Assembly (NCBI GenBank): GCA_937127195.1 | Contig: CAKZLT010000015.1 | Span: forward strand, 1 to 6,139 | Source of the DNA: an uncultured Saprospiraceae bacterium | GTDB taxonomy: Bacteria > Bacteroidota > Bacteroidia > Chitinophagales > Saprospiraceae | Length of the DNA stretch: 6,139 nucleotides | Reading direction: 5' to 3' | Part shown: one piece after another, positions 6,055 to 6,139 of the stretch | How positions within the stretch are numbered: the first letter of the stretch is position 1 | Layout of the letters: the number at the start of each line of letters is the position of its first letter | Position numbers and translations under genes: made by a program | Notes under the pieces: model-generated | Told to the model about the DNA's origin: nothing | What the model saw: the letters and a program-made list of their open reading frames with translations, nothing else | Databases searched by the model: none

Positions 6055-6081
6055 TTTCCCATTTTTTATAAAAATAGGAAA
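6055..6081 (-). promoter_or_regulatory. Dyad-symmetric element upstream of the histidine kinase
   Basis: Arms 6055-6066 and 6070-6081 (TTTCCCATTTTT and AAAAATAGGAAA) are complementary at 11 of 12 positions around a 3-base centre; the exception is U-G in minus-strand RNA. It lies 46-72 nt before the ATG and overlaps an AT-rich stretch that could hold the promoter. It could be an operator or a leader hairpin. I see no convincing TTG/TAnnTTTG Bacteroidota promoter pair there. Confidence 0.35.
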
Positions 6082-6139
6082 GTTTCTGATTGTAACAGAT
6101 TGCAGTGATAGTTAATCTCATTAAAAATACTTGGTGACG

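Overview
The window is a gene-dense, AT-rich bacterial segment with five complete protein genes, all on the minus strand, so transcription runs from high to low coordinates. AT richness, weak Shine-Dalgarno signals and the style of the histidine kinase and esterase point to a member of the Bacteroidota (Cytophagia/Saprospiria-like). This is an inference from composition and protein style; there is no rRNA or other firm marker here.

In transcription order the layout is as follows. (1) 6009-4711: a membrane-bound sensor histidine kinase with no response regulator beside it. (2) 4614-3961: a small alpha/beta hydrolase of the phospholipase/carboxylesterase type. (3) 3768-3046: a multi-pass membrane methyltransferase that closely resembles methanethiol S-methyltransferase (MddA). 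(4) and (5) 2867-1587 and 1572-232: two tandem FolC-family (dihydrofolate/folylpolyglutamate synthase) paralogues only 14 nt apart, surely one transcription unit. The first three genes are separated from each other and from the folC pair by 96, 192 and 178 nt. They are not obviously one pathway. A loose link exists through one-carbon metabolism (folate glutamylation, S-adenosylmethionine-dependent methylation), but that is only a suggestion.

The most unusual content is in two places. First, the tandem FolC proteins are both atypical. Each keeps the metal and ATP ligands of the family, but each has lost different parts of the consensus; the downstream one is altered in the P-loop, the metal-binding motif, the carbamyl-lysine motif and the DxAHN motif at once. 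Second, the spacers carry two families of short dispersed repeats that do not occur in the genes. One family (core AAGTACAATGA followed by ATARCTTTTGAT) has three copies. The other (core TTTAGAATAAAGYCTA, partly dyad-symmetric) has four. Two copies of one subtype form a 21-nt perfect inverted pair around the methyltransferase gene, and two copies of another subtype form a direct pair around the hydrolase gene. Further hairpins lie before folC, before the methyltransferase, before the kinase and at the left edge; the last looks like a plus-strand terminator for a convergent neighbour outside the window.

No tRNA, rRNA, CRISPR array, insertion sequence or phage gene was seen. No gene-free stretch exceeds about 230 bases.
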